From: Geobacteraceae bacterium
GTDB lineage: Bacteria > Desulfobacterota > Desulfuromonadia > Geobacterales > Geobacteraceae
DNA length: 48,421 nt
Reading direction: 5' to 3'
Assembly: GCA_024281055.1 (NCBI GenBank)
Contig: JAMXLF010000091.1
Span: forward strand, 1-48,421
Position numbers and translations under genes: made by a program. Positions 1 to 7,274 of this stretch are shown one piece after another. The notes below the pieces were generated by a model, which saw only the letters and a program-made list of their open reading frames with translations, ran no database searches and had not been told where the DNA came from. Numbering within the stretch: the stretch's first letter is position 1; every line of letters begins with the position of its first letter.

Positions 1-323
1 CTCCGACCCCGGCTCCGACCCCGGCTCCGACCCCGGCTCCGACCCCGGCTCCGACGCCTGCTCCGACCCCGGCACCGACGCCTGCCCCGACTCCGAAGCC
101 GACGCCTGCTCCGACCCCGGCCCCGACGCCTGCTCCGACCCCTACCCCGGCGCCTGCTAAGACCTGGGCTACCTACAATACCTACTGCTCCGGTTGCCAC
201 GGCACCGCGATGCAGGGTGTGACCGTCGCCCAGATTCAGGCCGCCATCGCTGCCCAGCCGGCCATGAGCGGACTGTCCTCCCTCTCTCTCGCGACGCTGA
301 ACGCCATTGCCTCCGGTCAGTAA
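1..323 (+). CDS. Pro-Thr-Pro repeat single-heme c-type protein, copy 1 (5' end missing)
   Basis: This is the 3' part of a gene that begins before the window; the reading frame is set by codons from base 3 to the TAA at 321-323. The visible 106 residues are about 52 residues of PTPA/PTPK tetrapeptide repeat followed by a 54-residue C-terminal domain with one CSGCH heme c attachment motif. A downstream Met in 'QPAMSGL' is a plausible sixth heme ligand. The C-terminal domain is identical to that of the next gene at 48 of 54 positions, and the DNA after the stop is also alike, so the two genes are tandem duplicates. By analogy with that gene the missing N-terminus should carry a signal peptide. 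The likely role is electron transfer outside the cytoplasm. I do not recognise a named family for the whole protein. Confidence 0.85.
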   Translation, partial: PTPAPTPAPTPAPTPAPTPAPTPAPTPAPTPKPTPAPTPAPTPAPTPTPAPAKTWATYNTYCSGCHGTAMQGVTVAQIQAAIAAQPAMSGLSSLSLATLNAIASGQ

Positions 324-404
324 CAATCTCCTCAGTCCGGCCGCCGGTTCCCAATCTGCGACCGGGCTGAGAGCGATTGATGTACGATCGGCCTGAACAC
401 GAAC

Positions 405-437
405 AACCGGGAGGGCCTTGGCCCTCCCGGTTTTCTT
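405..437 (+). terminator. Intrinsic terminator after heme protein copy 1
   Basis: A perfect inverted repeat (arms 405-417 and 420-432, closed by two T) is followed by a T-rich run. It lies about 80 bases after the stop codon. The equivalent hairpin after copy 2 differs at stem positions on both arms with pairing kept. Confidence 0.9.
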
Positions 438-588
438 TAGGGTCTATGGAATGCCGCGCTGACAGTTCCCATCACTGGACTTCCAGAGTGCGATGACGGG
501 AAATAGCAGGCAGTTGTGCTGAAGGAAGCACTGTCAGCAGAACTCAAACCGGCGCTCAGAGCCAAACCAACCCAAAGGAGTGTATAGA

Positions 589-1206
589 ATGAAGCAAATT
601 CAAAAAGCCCTTGCATTGCTCGTGTGTGTCAGCATGATATCCGGCGTCGCCGCCGTCAGCTTCGCCGACGGCAGTGGAGATTCCGCTTTCCGCTATGGCC
701 ACAGGGGTGATAACGGCAAAGGCCACGGACGGAAGCCCACGCCGACCCCGGCTCCGACACCGGCCCCGACGCCGAAGCCCACGCCTATGCCGACGCCGAA
801 GCCGACGCCCATGCCGACACCGGCCCCGACTCCGAAGCCGACGCCTGCTCCGACGCCGAAGCCGACGCCTATGCCGACCCCGGCCCCGACGCCTGCTCCG
901 ACGCCGAAGCCGACGCCTGCTCCGACCCCGGCACCGACGCCTGCTCCGACTCCGAAACCGACGCCGGCCCCGACTCCGGTTCCGACTCCAGCGCCGACGC
1001 CTGCTCCGACCCCGGCTCCGACGCCGACCCCGGCGCCTGTTAAGACCTGGGCTTCCTATACTACCTACTGTGCCGGTTGCCACGGCACCGCGATGCAGGG
1101 TGTGTCCGTCGCCCAGATTCAGGCGGCCATCGCTACCCAGCCGGCCATGAGCGGACTGTCCTCCCTCTCTCTCGTGACGCTGAACGCCATTGCCTCCGGT
1201 CAGTAA
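589..1206 (+). CDS. Pro-Thr-Pro repeat single-heme c-type protein, copy 2
   Basis: This gene encodes 205 residues. Residues 1-26 form a signal peptide ending in VSFA, so the product is exported. Residues 27-49 are a short Gly/His/basic segment, residues 50-151 are about 24 PTPx tetrapeptides (x = A, K, M or V), and residues 152-205 carry the heme motif CAGCH (Cys161, Cys164, His165) with a possible Met ligand in 'QPAMSGL'. The repeat should form an extended, Thr-rich polyproline-like stalk presenting one small cytochrome-like domain. The start is the ATG at 589, with AAAGGAG at 574-580; the GTG at 580 overlaps that site and is less likely. It is followed by its own terminator. The Thr density resembles O-mannosylated Pro/Thr-rich secreted proteins, and an O-mannosyltransferase-like gene lies just downstream; that link is inference. 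Confidence 0.9.
   Translation: MKQIQKALALLVCVSMISGVAAVSFADGSGDSAFRYGHRGDNGKGHGRKPTPTPAPTPAPTPKPTPMPTPKPTPMPTPAPTPKPTPAPTPKPTPMPTPAPTPAPTPKPTPAPTPAPTPAPTPKPTPAPTPVPTPAPTPAPTPAPTPTPAPVKTWASYTTYCAGCHGTAMQGVSVAQIQAAIATQPAMSGLSSLSLVTLNAIASGQ
736..1041 (+). repeat. In-frame 12-bp tandem repeat (PTPx codons)
   Basis: About 25 tandem 12-base units of the type CCGACNCCGNNN encode the PTPx stalk. The same repeat fills bases 1-158 in copy 1. Such arrays are prone to in-frame expansion and contraction, so stalk length is likely to vary between strains. Confidence 0.9.
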
Positions 1207-1289
1207 CAATCTCCGCAGTCCGGGCACCCTCAGGTTCCCAATCTGCGCCCGGCTGAGAACGATTGATGTACGATCGGTCTGACACACAC

Positions 1290-1322
1290 AACCGGGAGAG
1301 CCTCGGCTCTCCCGGTTTTTTT
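1290..1322 (+). terminator. Intrinsic terminator after heme protein copy 2
   Basis: A 13-bp perfect stem (1290-1302 with 1305-1317) is followed by a run of T. It is homologous to the hairpin at 405-437, with compensatory changes in the stem. Confidence 0.92.
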
Positions 1323-1424
1323 ATAGAGTGCCGCGCCGACACGTCAAGGGAAAGTGAAAAACCTTACAAGGTGCTTGATTTTTTGTGCCAGTTTTGGCAC
1401 AATAAAAATACAAATAAGCAACAC

Positions 1425-1532
1425 AATGGATATGCGATACTACTAAACCATCCGCAAGGGTGGGGCGGAAAGCCTAGGGTCTTACGAAGACAGCCGGGAT
1501 GTCGAAATAGATGAGAGTTCCGGCGTTTTTTT
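1425..1532 (+). promoter_or_regulatory. GEMM-I type cyclic-dinucleotide riboswitch
   Basis: The segment matches the GEMM-I aptamer layout. A P1 helix can form between 1435-1439 and 1500-1504. The conserved AAACC lies at 1445-1449. P2 (1448-1453 with 1458-1463) is closed by a GCAA tetraloop, followed by GGAAAGCC at 1467-1474, P3 (1479-1483 with 1487-1491) and the conserved AGCCGGG at 1492-1498. The GCCGGGA that closes the aptamer is also the 5' arm of a terminator (1493-1532), which implies that ligand binding prevents termination and turns expression on. GEMM-I RNAs bind c-di-GMP, and a Geobacter subset binds 3',3'-cAMP-GMP. I cannot decide the ligand by eye. The nearest downstream gene is the mannosyltransferase-like gene at 1696. 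Confidence 0.82.
1493..1532 (+). terminator. Riboswitch expression-platform terminator
   Basis: Arms 1493-1499 and 1518-1524 form a 7-bp stem including one G-U pair, followed by seven T (1526-1532). The 5' arm overlaps the 3' part of the GEMM aptamer, so the two structures exclude each other. Confidence 0.75.
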
Positions 1533-1540
1533 GCCCTAAC

Positions 1541-1684
1541 CAGGTTGTTGAAAAAACGTTATGAGGACCCAGAGGGCCTAAAGCGCAAGTGAGCGAAAAC
1601 GCGAGGCGTACCAAGAGGTACGTTGAGCTTTTGAGCGAACGGCAACACCGCAGACCAGTCCCGTAATAGTTTTTCAACAACCTG
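1541..1684. repeat. 144-bp palindromic repeat element (type A)
   Basis: The ends are a perfect 15-bp inverted repeat (1541-1555 and 1670-1684). The interior has further pairing potential, including GTACC-N4-GGTAC near the centre, and no credible gene. It lies between the riboswitch terminator and the start of the mannosyltransferase-like gene, so it is probably transcribed as part of that leader. It resembles in layout the element at 19640-19755. I read it as a MITE- or REP-like intergenic element. Confidence 0.75.
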
Positions 1685-1695
1685 CGAAAGGAAAG

Positions 1696-4254
1696 ATGAC
1701 AGGAAACATGAAAATGATCAACATGAAGCGAGTGCTTCTGACGGCGGCTCTGCTTGTCTCCATGGCGGCGGGAGTGTTTGCCGCAGAGACGCACTCTCCG
1801 ATGGATCACACCACGCAGAGCGCGGTGCAATGGACGAAATACGATTGGAATGCATCCTCCGGAAAAAGCGACGTTGCGCGCTTTGCAATCGAAGGAGAGA
1901 AAGAGGCGGTTCGACTCCACATTACCGCTTCAACACCCGACGACGCGCGTTTTGTCCGTGAAGTGGCGGTGGAACCGGCCACGATCTACCATTTCGCCTC
2001 CCGGGTGCGGACGGAAAATGTCGGAACTAAGGCTCGCGGGGCGGGAATTTCGGTTTCGGGGATCCTCGGCGGCTCGCGCGACATTACCGGGACGAGCGCC
2101 GGGTGGCAGACAGTCGACTTTTTCGGGAAGACCGGGACTGAGCAGCGACGGCTTTCCGTCACCGTCGGCGTCGGGGGGTATGGCAGCCTGAACAGCGGCA
2201 GCGCCTGGTTTGAAGACATAACTGTGGAGAAGGCGACGAGCGTGCCGCCGGGAGTCACAGTAGCATCGTTAGAGCCGCTGGCGGTGAGGGCCTCCGTCCC
2301 TCCCCCACAAAGCAGCAAGATGGGAGGTAATGTCATTGCCGCTTTCGTCTGCCTCGGCGCGATTCTCGTGGCGGTCGGGCTCTTCGGACGCCGCCGGAGC
2401 GGCGGCAAGGGGAGCGACGGCAATACTAGCGGTAGCGGCGGCAATAGTGGCGGCACTGGTGGCAATGCCACTGGTGGCATTGCTGAAGAAGGCGGGGAAA
2501 AGGCAGAGAGGCACGCTGCCACGCCCGGTGGGGTGAGCAGAGGCGCGCAGCGGAGCGATGTCGCCGTCATGGCCGCTCTGACAGTGGTCTGCCTTGCCGT
2601 TTCCCTCTTCAATCTCGGCGGCCACGTCGCGCCGGATACGGGGTGGCAAGCGGCTGCACCGGAAGAAACGGTAACCGTCGAACTGGGCCGGGAGGTCGAG
2701 CTGTCCCGATTCTACTACTACTGTGGCATTAACGATCGGAGCGGGGACGACAGCCGGTTCGCGCTCGCCGCCCGCAACGCCGCAGGGGCATTCGTTCCGC
2801 TCCTCTCCTTTACCAAGAACGACTCCAGCGTCTGGAAGTTCTCCGAAATTGCCGTACGGACCAGCGCCATCCGCCTCACCGCCGACACCGCCGGCGGCAG
2901 GCTCAACGAAATAGCTCTTGTGGAAAAGGGGAGGCGGATCCCTCTTTCCGGTCTGCGGATCGGCGAAAGGCAAGTCTCCGCCAAGGACGTGGGGAAGCCT
3001 GAGAATCTCATCGATGAGCAGGCGGCCTTCGAGTACGCCCCCTCTTTCCGGACCGGTTTCTACTTCGACGAGATCTATCACGGCCGCACCGCCTGGGAAA
3101 TGCTCCATGGGATCGAGCCGTACGAGACCACCCATCCGCCGCTGGGTAAACTCCTCATCTCCGCGGGAATTGCCCTCTTCGGGATGAACCCCTTCGGCTG
3201 GCGGATCGTGGGCACGCTGTTCGGGGTGGCGCTGGTGCCGCTTACGTACCTGTTCGGCCTGAAGCTCTTTCGGAACCGGTTCTACGCCTTCGGCGCCGCG
3301 TTCCTGATGATGTTCGACTTCATGCGCTTCGCCCAGAGCCGGGTGGCGGTGATCGACGTCTACGGCGTTTTCTTCATCCTGGTAATGTACTACTTCATCC
3401 TCGACCTCTTCCCCGAGGCGGGGGAGCGTCCGACCCGGAGCACGAACGCCACGCTCCTCCTGACCGGGGTCGCTTTCGGTGTCGGGGCCGCGTGCAAGTG
3501 GATCGCCGTCTATGCCGGCGGCGGGATCGCCCTCCTGGTGGTCCTCAAGACGGTGACGGAGCTGAAGAGGCGGAATTTCTCGCCCGGGCAGGGAGCGGCC
3601 GGATTTCTCCTCAAGCGGGTTGCCGTCTGCGTCCTCACCTTGGCGGTGGTTCCCGCGGTGATCTATCTCCTGGCGTACCTGCCGTACCTGGCCCTCCCCG
3701 GAGCGGGGCACGACCTGGCAGGGGTCTTCCGCCTCCAGGCGCATATGCTGAATTACCATCGGACGCTGCAGGCGACACACCCCTTCTCCTCCCAATGGTG
3801 GTCGTGGCCGCTCGACCTGCGTCCGATGTGGATGTACACAGGCCAAGGGCTTCCGGCCGGGATTGTCTCCAGCATCGCCTCCTTCGGCAATCCCGCCATC
3901 TTCTGGCTTGCCATTCCGGCCGTCGCCGGTGCGGCCTTTCTTGCCGTATCGCGGCGCGACGCGAGGATCGGAGTCGTGCTGACGGCTCTGCTCTTCCAGT
4001 ACCTGCCGTGGGTGGGCATAAACCGGCTCGCCTTCATCTATCACTTTTTCTCGTCGGTGCCGTTCGTGATCTTCTGCATCGTGGCTATTCTGAAAAGCCT
4101 GGAACTCCAATTCCCCCGCTTCCGCACCGTCACCTGGGGGTACCTCGTCATCACGGCCGGGCTCTTCGTCCTCTTCTACCCGGTCCTTTCGGGGCTCCCG
4201 GTCAGGGAGGGATACATGGCGGGGCTCAAGTGGCTGCCGACCTGGCTCTTCTAA
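1696..4254 (+). CDS. Protein O-mannosyltransferase-like GT39 (PMT family) membrane protein with extra N-terminal domains
   Basis: The protein has 852 residues. Enzymes of this family transfer a sugar from a polyprenyl-phosphate donor to Ser/Thr of exported proteins. In order there are a signal peptide (about residues 10-30); a beta-rich, carbohydrate-binding-like region (about 40-185); a membrane segment near 215-232; a Gly/Asn/Ser-rich linker (about 234-272); a second membrane segment; a discoidin-like stretch (about 320-415); and the PMT catalytic core from about 455. The core shows the acidic pair in FYFDEIYHG (Asp458, Glu459), the THPPLGK loop near 480 and many membrane helices, with the HPFSSQWW motif of the PMT C-terminal region later. 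ATG 1696 follows AAAGGAAAG; ATG 1708 or 1723 are possible alternatives. The gene is downstream of the riboswitch and is followed after 52 bases by a polyprenyl-phosphate glycosyltransferase gene that could make its donor. The sugar and targets are unknown. Confidence 0.82.
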   Translation: MTGNMKMINMKRVLLTAALLVSMAAGVFAAETHSPMDHTTQSAVQWTKYDWNASSGKSDVARFAIEGEKEAVRLHITASTPDDARFVREVAVEPATIYHFASRVRTENVGTKARGAGISVSGILGGSRDITGTSAGWQTVDFFGKTGTEQRRLSVTVGVGGYGSLNSGSAWFEDITVEKATSVPPGVTVASLEPLAVRASVPPPQSSKMGGNVIAAFVCLGAILVAVGLFGRRRSGGKGSDGNTSGSGGNSGGTGGNATGGIAEEGGEKAERHAATPGGVSRGAQRSDVAVMAALTVVCLAVSLFNLGGHVAPDTGWQAAAPEETVTVELGREVELSRFYYYCGINDRSGDDSRFALAARNAAGAFVPLLSFTKNDSSVWKFSEIAVRTSAIRLTADTAGGRLNEIALVEKGRRIPLSGLRIGERQVSAKDVGKPENLIDEQAAFEYAPSFRTGFYFDEIYHGRTAWEMLHGIEPYETTHPPLGKLLISAGIALFGMNPFGWRIVGTLFGVALVPLTYLFGLKLFRNRFYAFGAAFLMMFDFMRFAQSRVAVIDVYGVFFILVMYYFILDLFPEAGERPTRSTNATLLLTGVAFGVGAACKWIAVYAGGGIALLVVLKTVTELKRRNFSPGQGAAGFLLKRVAVCVLTLAVVPAVIYLLAYLPYLALPGAGHDLAGVFRLQAHMLNYHRTLQATHPFSSQWWSWPLDLRPMWMYTGQGLPAGIVSSIASFGNPAIFWLAIPAVAGAAFLAVSRRDARIGVVLTALLFQYLPWVGINRLAFIYHFFSSVPFVIFCIVAILKSLELQFPRFRTVTWGYLVITAGLFVLFYPVLSGLPVREGYMAGLKWLPTWLF

Positions 4255-4306
4255 CCCAGTAACCAATGACCGCGGGGACCACCCCGCATCAATGAGAGGT
4301 GAAAAA

Positions 4307-5317
4307 ATGAAACAACAGGTAATTTCCGTAGTGGTTCCCGTTTACAATGAAGAAGCGGTGGTTTTCGAGTCCTATAAACGGCTCACCGGGGTACTGAAAG
4401 CGCTGCCCGATCCGTACGAGCTGATCTTTGTGAATGACGGCAGCCGAGACGCCACAGCGGACATCCTGCGCCGCATCTGTGGGACCGACCCCGCCGTCCA
4501 CCTGATCGACTTCGCCCGCAATTTCGGCCATCAGACCGCCATTACGGCCGGGATGAATTACGCATCGGGAGATGCGGTGGTCGTCATCGATGCCGACCTC
4601 CAGGACCCCCCCGAGGTGATTCCTGCAATGATCGACAAGTGGCGCGAGGGGTATGACGTCGTTTACGGACAGAGGGCCAAGCGGAAGGGGGAGACCTTTT
4701 TCAAGCGCTTCACCTCCGCAGCCTTCTACCGCGTCCTCCAGAAGCTGACCGACGTCGACATCCCGGTGGATACCGGCGATTTTCGCCTCATTGACCGGAA
4801 GGTGTGCGACGCCCTCAAGCAGGTCAAGGAACGGAACCGCTACGTCCGCGGGATCATCAGCTGGCTTGGCTTCAAGCAGACGGGAGTGGAGTTCGATCGG
4901 GACAAGCGATTTGCGGGAGAGACCAAGTATCCCCTCAAGAAGATGCTGCGCTTCGCCTTCGACGCCATTGCATCGTTCTCCTACAAGCCGCTGAAACTGG
5001 CGTCCTATGTCGGGGTCACCGTCTCCATTACCGGGTTTGCGTACCTTCTGGTGGTCGTCTACGAGAAGCTCTTCACCACAATGACGGTGACCGGTTGGAC
5101 ATCGATGATGGCGGTCAGCCTCTTCTTCAACGGCGTTGTGCTGATGATGCTGGGGATCATAGGCGAGTACATCGGCAGGATCTATGATGAAGCGAAGGGG
5201 CGGCCGCTCTATGTGGTTCGCGAAACGCTGCATGTCTCCGGGGCGGAAAAGCTGACGGGCGGAGAACCGGCGCCGGCACACGGCCGGGAAGGCAGGCGCC
5301 ATCCCTTGGCCGCCTGA
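4307..5317 (+). CDS. Polyprenyl-phosphate glycosyltransferase (GT2, DPM1/GtrB/ArnC-like)
   Basis: This 336-residue protein starts with the GT-A fold motif VVPVYNEE, followed by FVNDGSRD and the DxD-containing VVIDADLQDPPEV. Two C-terminal membrane helices (about residues 230-255 and 265-290) end in the family motif GEYIGRIYDEAKGRPLY. Such enzymes move a hexose from a nucleotide sugar to polyprenyl phosphate on the cytoplasmic face. The product would be a natural donor for the PMT-like enzyme encoded 52 bases upstream. ATG 4307 is chosen for the GAGAGGTG ribosome site at 4295-4302. A short GC hairpin (about 4271-4286) lies in the gap before it. The sugar transferred cannot be read from the sequence. 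Confidence 0.88.
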   Translation: MKQQVISVVVPVYNEEAVVFESYKRLTGVLKALPDPYELIFVNDGSRDATADILRRICGTDPAVHLIDFARNFGHQTAITAGMNYASGDAVVVIDADLQDPPEVIPAMIDKWREGYDVVYGQRAKRKGETFFKRFTSAAFYRVLQKLTDVDIPVDTGDFRLIDRKVCDALKQVKERNRYVRGIISWLGFKQTGVEFDRDKRFAGETKYPLKKMLRFAFDAIASFSYKPLKLASYVGVTVSITGFAYLLVVVYEKLFTTMTVTGWTSMMAVSLFFNGVVLMMLGIIGEYIGRIYDEAKGRPLYVVRETLHVSGAEKLTGGEPAPAHGREGRRHPLAA

Positions 5318-5335
5318 TCCGGCCTTCGTATCTGA

Positions 5336-6640
5336 TTACGCGAGATAGCGCCGGTATCCGATCCTGACGAGGAGGAGCAGCAGGAGTACGTTGGCCAGAG
5401 ACACCGCCAGCAGCAGCGGATCGAACCGCGGCACGGCGTAAACGCTGCGATGGCTGAGGGCCAGGACCTCAGCCATATTGAGGAACTGGGTCGTGCTGAA
5501 GCCGGCGAAGAGCAGAAGCCCGTGTCGGTCACGGTTGGCGATGGAGAACCCCAGGGCAAGTGCAAGCGCCGGGAAGAGGTAGCGTTCATGCATCTTTGCC
5601 GACAGAACGAAAACCGCCGCGAAGAGAAACAACGGTACATACCAGAAGCGGGAGGGTTCTTTCCCGCGTAGTGCCACCGCTGCCGCGAAGAGGAGCGTGA
5701 GGACGATGAAGATGTTTCCCCAGACCGCGTACGGGATGAGAAGGAACCGGTCTGCCGTCGAGGAGAGGTTTCCGCCGATCAGGGCATAGAGGTTGAAAGC
5801 GTTCAGGGTGGCGTAGGGATACGAGGCAAGAGTGCCGACGTATTTCCCGATGATCCAGCCGGGGCTCTCGTTCACGGCAAAGGGGAGGATGCCGAGGCAG
5901 AAGACCACGATTGCCGTTCCCGCGAATACGAGGAGGTCCGCGGCTGCATGCCTTGTCCGGCGCAGGAACCGGTCCGCGAACCAGAGGATCGGGAGCGGGG
6001 CGAAGATGAGTGCCTGGGGTTTCACCAGAAGCGCCACCGCGAAAGAGGCCGCGGAACCCGCCGGGTGGCTTTCCAGCAGGAGCACCCCCAGCAGGAGGAA
6101 AAGGGTCAGGATGCCGTCCACCTGTCCCCAGACCGCCGAATCGAGAATCACGGCGGGGTTGAACGCATACAGCGCTGCCGCTGCCAATGCCGCCCCGCTA
6201 CTCCACTCCTCCCCTCGTGCCAGGAGGTAGAGGAGCCATGCCGTGAAGGTGTCCGCCAGGATTGCCGGGAGTTTCAAGAGGACCATGAAGGCCGGGGACG
6301 CAAAATCGAGTCCCAGGAGGAGCCGCAGCTTTCCCACCAACCAGAGCACGTATATATAACCCGGGGGGTAGTCGGCAAAGTAGCCCGGCGAATAGAAGGA
6401 GGTCAATCCTTCGGCGGCGTGCGCCGCCCAGGCGCTGAACGTTGTGATGTCAGTGTCGTACCCCTTGGTCGTCGCCGCCAGGATCACCCTCACCACCACG
6501 GCCACGGCCAGGAGCAGCGCCAGCCGCCAGCCGTCACGCTCCCCATCCCCCCCCTGCGTTCCCCGTGCCGCCGCCAGCCAGGCGCCCCACAGGAAGAGTG
6601 CGCAGCAGGCCGATACCAGAATCCACCATCCTCCGCTCAT
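5336..6640 (-). CDS. GT-C fold membrane glycosyltransferase (Gpi18/COG5542-like)
   Basis: The 434-residue protein is almost entirely hydrophobic, with roughly ten membrane helices. A first-loop acidic motif (KGYDTDITTF) and the later YPPGYIYVLW and AVWGQVDG motifs are typical of polyprenyl-phosphate-sugar-dependent GT-C mannosyltransferase-like proteins. It should act on the periplasmic face. It is 12 bases downstream of the gtrA-like gene, forming a two-gene leftward unit convergent with the PMT/GT2 pair. It may use the same lipid-linked sugar pool. The acceptor is unknown. The start is the ATG at 6640, with only a weak ribosome site. Confidence 0.75.
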   Translation of the reverse strand: MSGGWWILVSACCALFLWGAWLAAARGTQGGDGERDGWRLALLLAVAVVVRVILAATTKGYDTDITTFSAWAAHAAEGLTSFYSPGYFADYPPGYIYVLWLVGKLRLLLGLDFASPAFMVLLKLPAILADTFTAWLLYLLARGEEWSSGAALAAAALYAFNPAVILDSAVWGQVDGILTLFLLLGVLLLESHPAGSAASFAVALLVKPQALIFAPLPILWFADRFLRRTRHAAADLLVFAGTAIVVFCLGILPFAVNESPGWIIGKYVGTLASYPYATLNAFNLYALIGGNLSSTADRFLLIPYAVWGNIFIVLTLLFAAAVALRGKEPSRFWYVPLFLFAAVFVLSAKMHERYLFPALALALGFSIANRDRHGLLLFAGFSTTQFLNMAEVLALSHRSVYAVPRFDPLLLAVSLANVLLLLLLVRIGYRRYLA

Positions 6641-6652
6641 AGTGCAAACCCC

Positions 6653-7048
6653 TTACCTGAAGACCCAGAGTTTGTTTCCAAGGAAATTCGCTGCCAGGGC
6701 GCACGCCGTAGCCCCCCCCTTGGCAACGGCCAGTGTCAGTCCCGTCACGTCGTGAAGAAGAGCGAGGCAAGCGACCGATATCCCCAGCGAAATCAGGTTC
6801 ACGACGACAAAACGGACCATCTCGGCATAGGAGAGCCCACAGGAGCGAAACGTCCAGACCTTATTGAGCAGATAGCTGTTTGCTGCCCCGCAGGAGTAAG
6901 AAACGACCTGTGCCGCCACATAAACGATTCCCAGCCATGTCAGCAGAAAAAAGACCGCTACATCGATTCCCGTATTCAAAAGACCGACCAGCATGAATTT
7001 GACAAATTCACCGATCGAATGGTGATGGCGCGCGATAAGCTGTTTCAT
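6653..7048 (-). CDS. GtrA family membrane protein
   Basis: This 131-residue protein has four predicted membrane helices and the GtrA signature pattern (FVKFMLVGLLNTGIDV near the start, NSYLLNKVWTF in the middle, NFLGNKLWVF at the end). GtrA proteins are thought to help flip polyprenyl-phosphate-linked sugars across the inner membrane. It lies directly upstream of the GT-C gene. Together with the GT2 gene opposite, the locus holds a synthase, a candidate flippase and two transferases. A good promoter lies upstream on the same strand. Confidence 0.88.
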   Translation of the reverse strand: MKQLIARHHHSIGEFVKFMLVGLLNTGIDVAVFFLLTWLGIVYVAAQVVSYSCGAANSYLLNKVWTFRSCGLSYAEMVRFVVVNLISLGISVACLALLHDVTGLTLAVAKGGATACALAANFLGNKLWVFR

Positions 7049-7125
7049 GGGGAAGTGCTTGACAGATTCTCCAAAAGATTTCTTTGTGGTATTGCTTGAA
7101 TTTCATGCAAAGTTGTTTTCGTACA

Positions 7126-7153
7126 AGTATAAAGGCCCCTCCCCCGATGTCAA
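7126..7153 (-). promoter_or_regulatory. Sigma-70-like promoter for the gtrA-like/GT-C unit
   Basis: Read on the minus strand, TTGACA (7148-7153) and TATACT (7126-7131) are separated by 16 bases. It lies about 80 bases upstream of the GtrA start. Confidence 0.7.
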
Positions 7154-7274
7154 ATCACCGGCTCCCGGCGATACAACCAACTCGCCCCTTGTGGCGTGAA
7201 GGGAAATATATTACTCTGACAGCAAGGGGAAGGATGATGAAAGAAGCGGAATCGTTCCAGGGACAGGAGGTTTC

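Noticed and set aside
1-160. Short direct repeats that could suggest a CRISPR array
   Set aside because: The units are contiguous 12-mers without spacers and encode the PTPx protein repeat.
556-1287. Arg-rich open frame on the minus strand across the PTP repeats
   Set aside because: It is an antisense reading of the 12-bp repeat; the plus-strand frame has a signal peptide, heme motif and ribosome site.
1384-1401. TGTGCCA-N4-TGGCACA palindrome as a sigma-54 promoter
   Set aside because: TGGCAC is present, but no TTGC-type -12 element follows at the required spacing.
1474-1920. Minus-strand frame through the 144-bp palindromic element
   Set aside because: It runs through non-coding repeat, riboswitch and signal-peptide sequence in antisense; such frames in repeat elements are commonly mis-annotated as hypothetical proteins.
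2269-4266. Long open frame (665 codons) on the minus strand opposite the PMT-like gene
   Set aside because: It is a high-GC antisense shadow with low-complexity, charge-rich translation and no recognisable motif; the plus-strand gene has clear domains.
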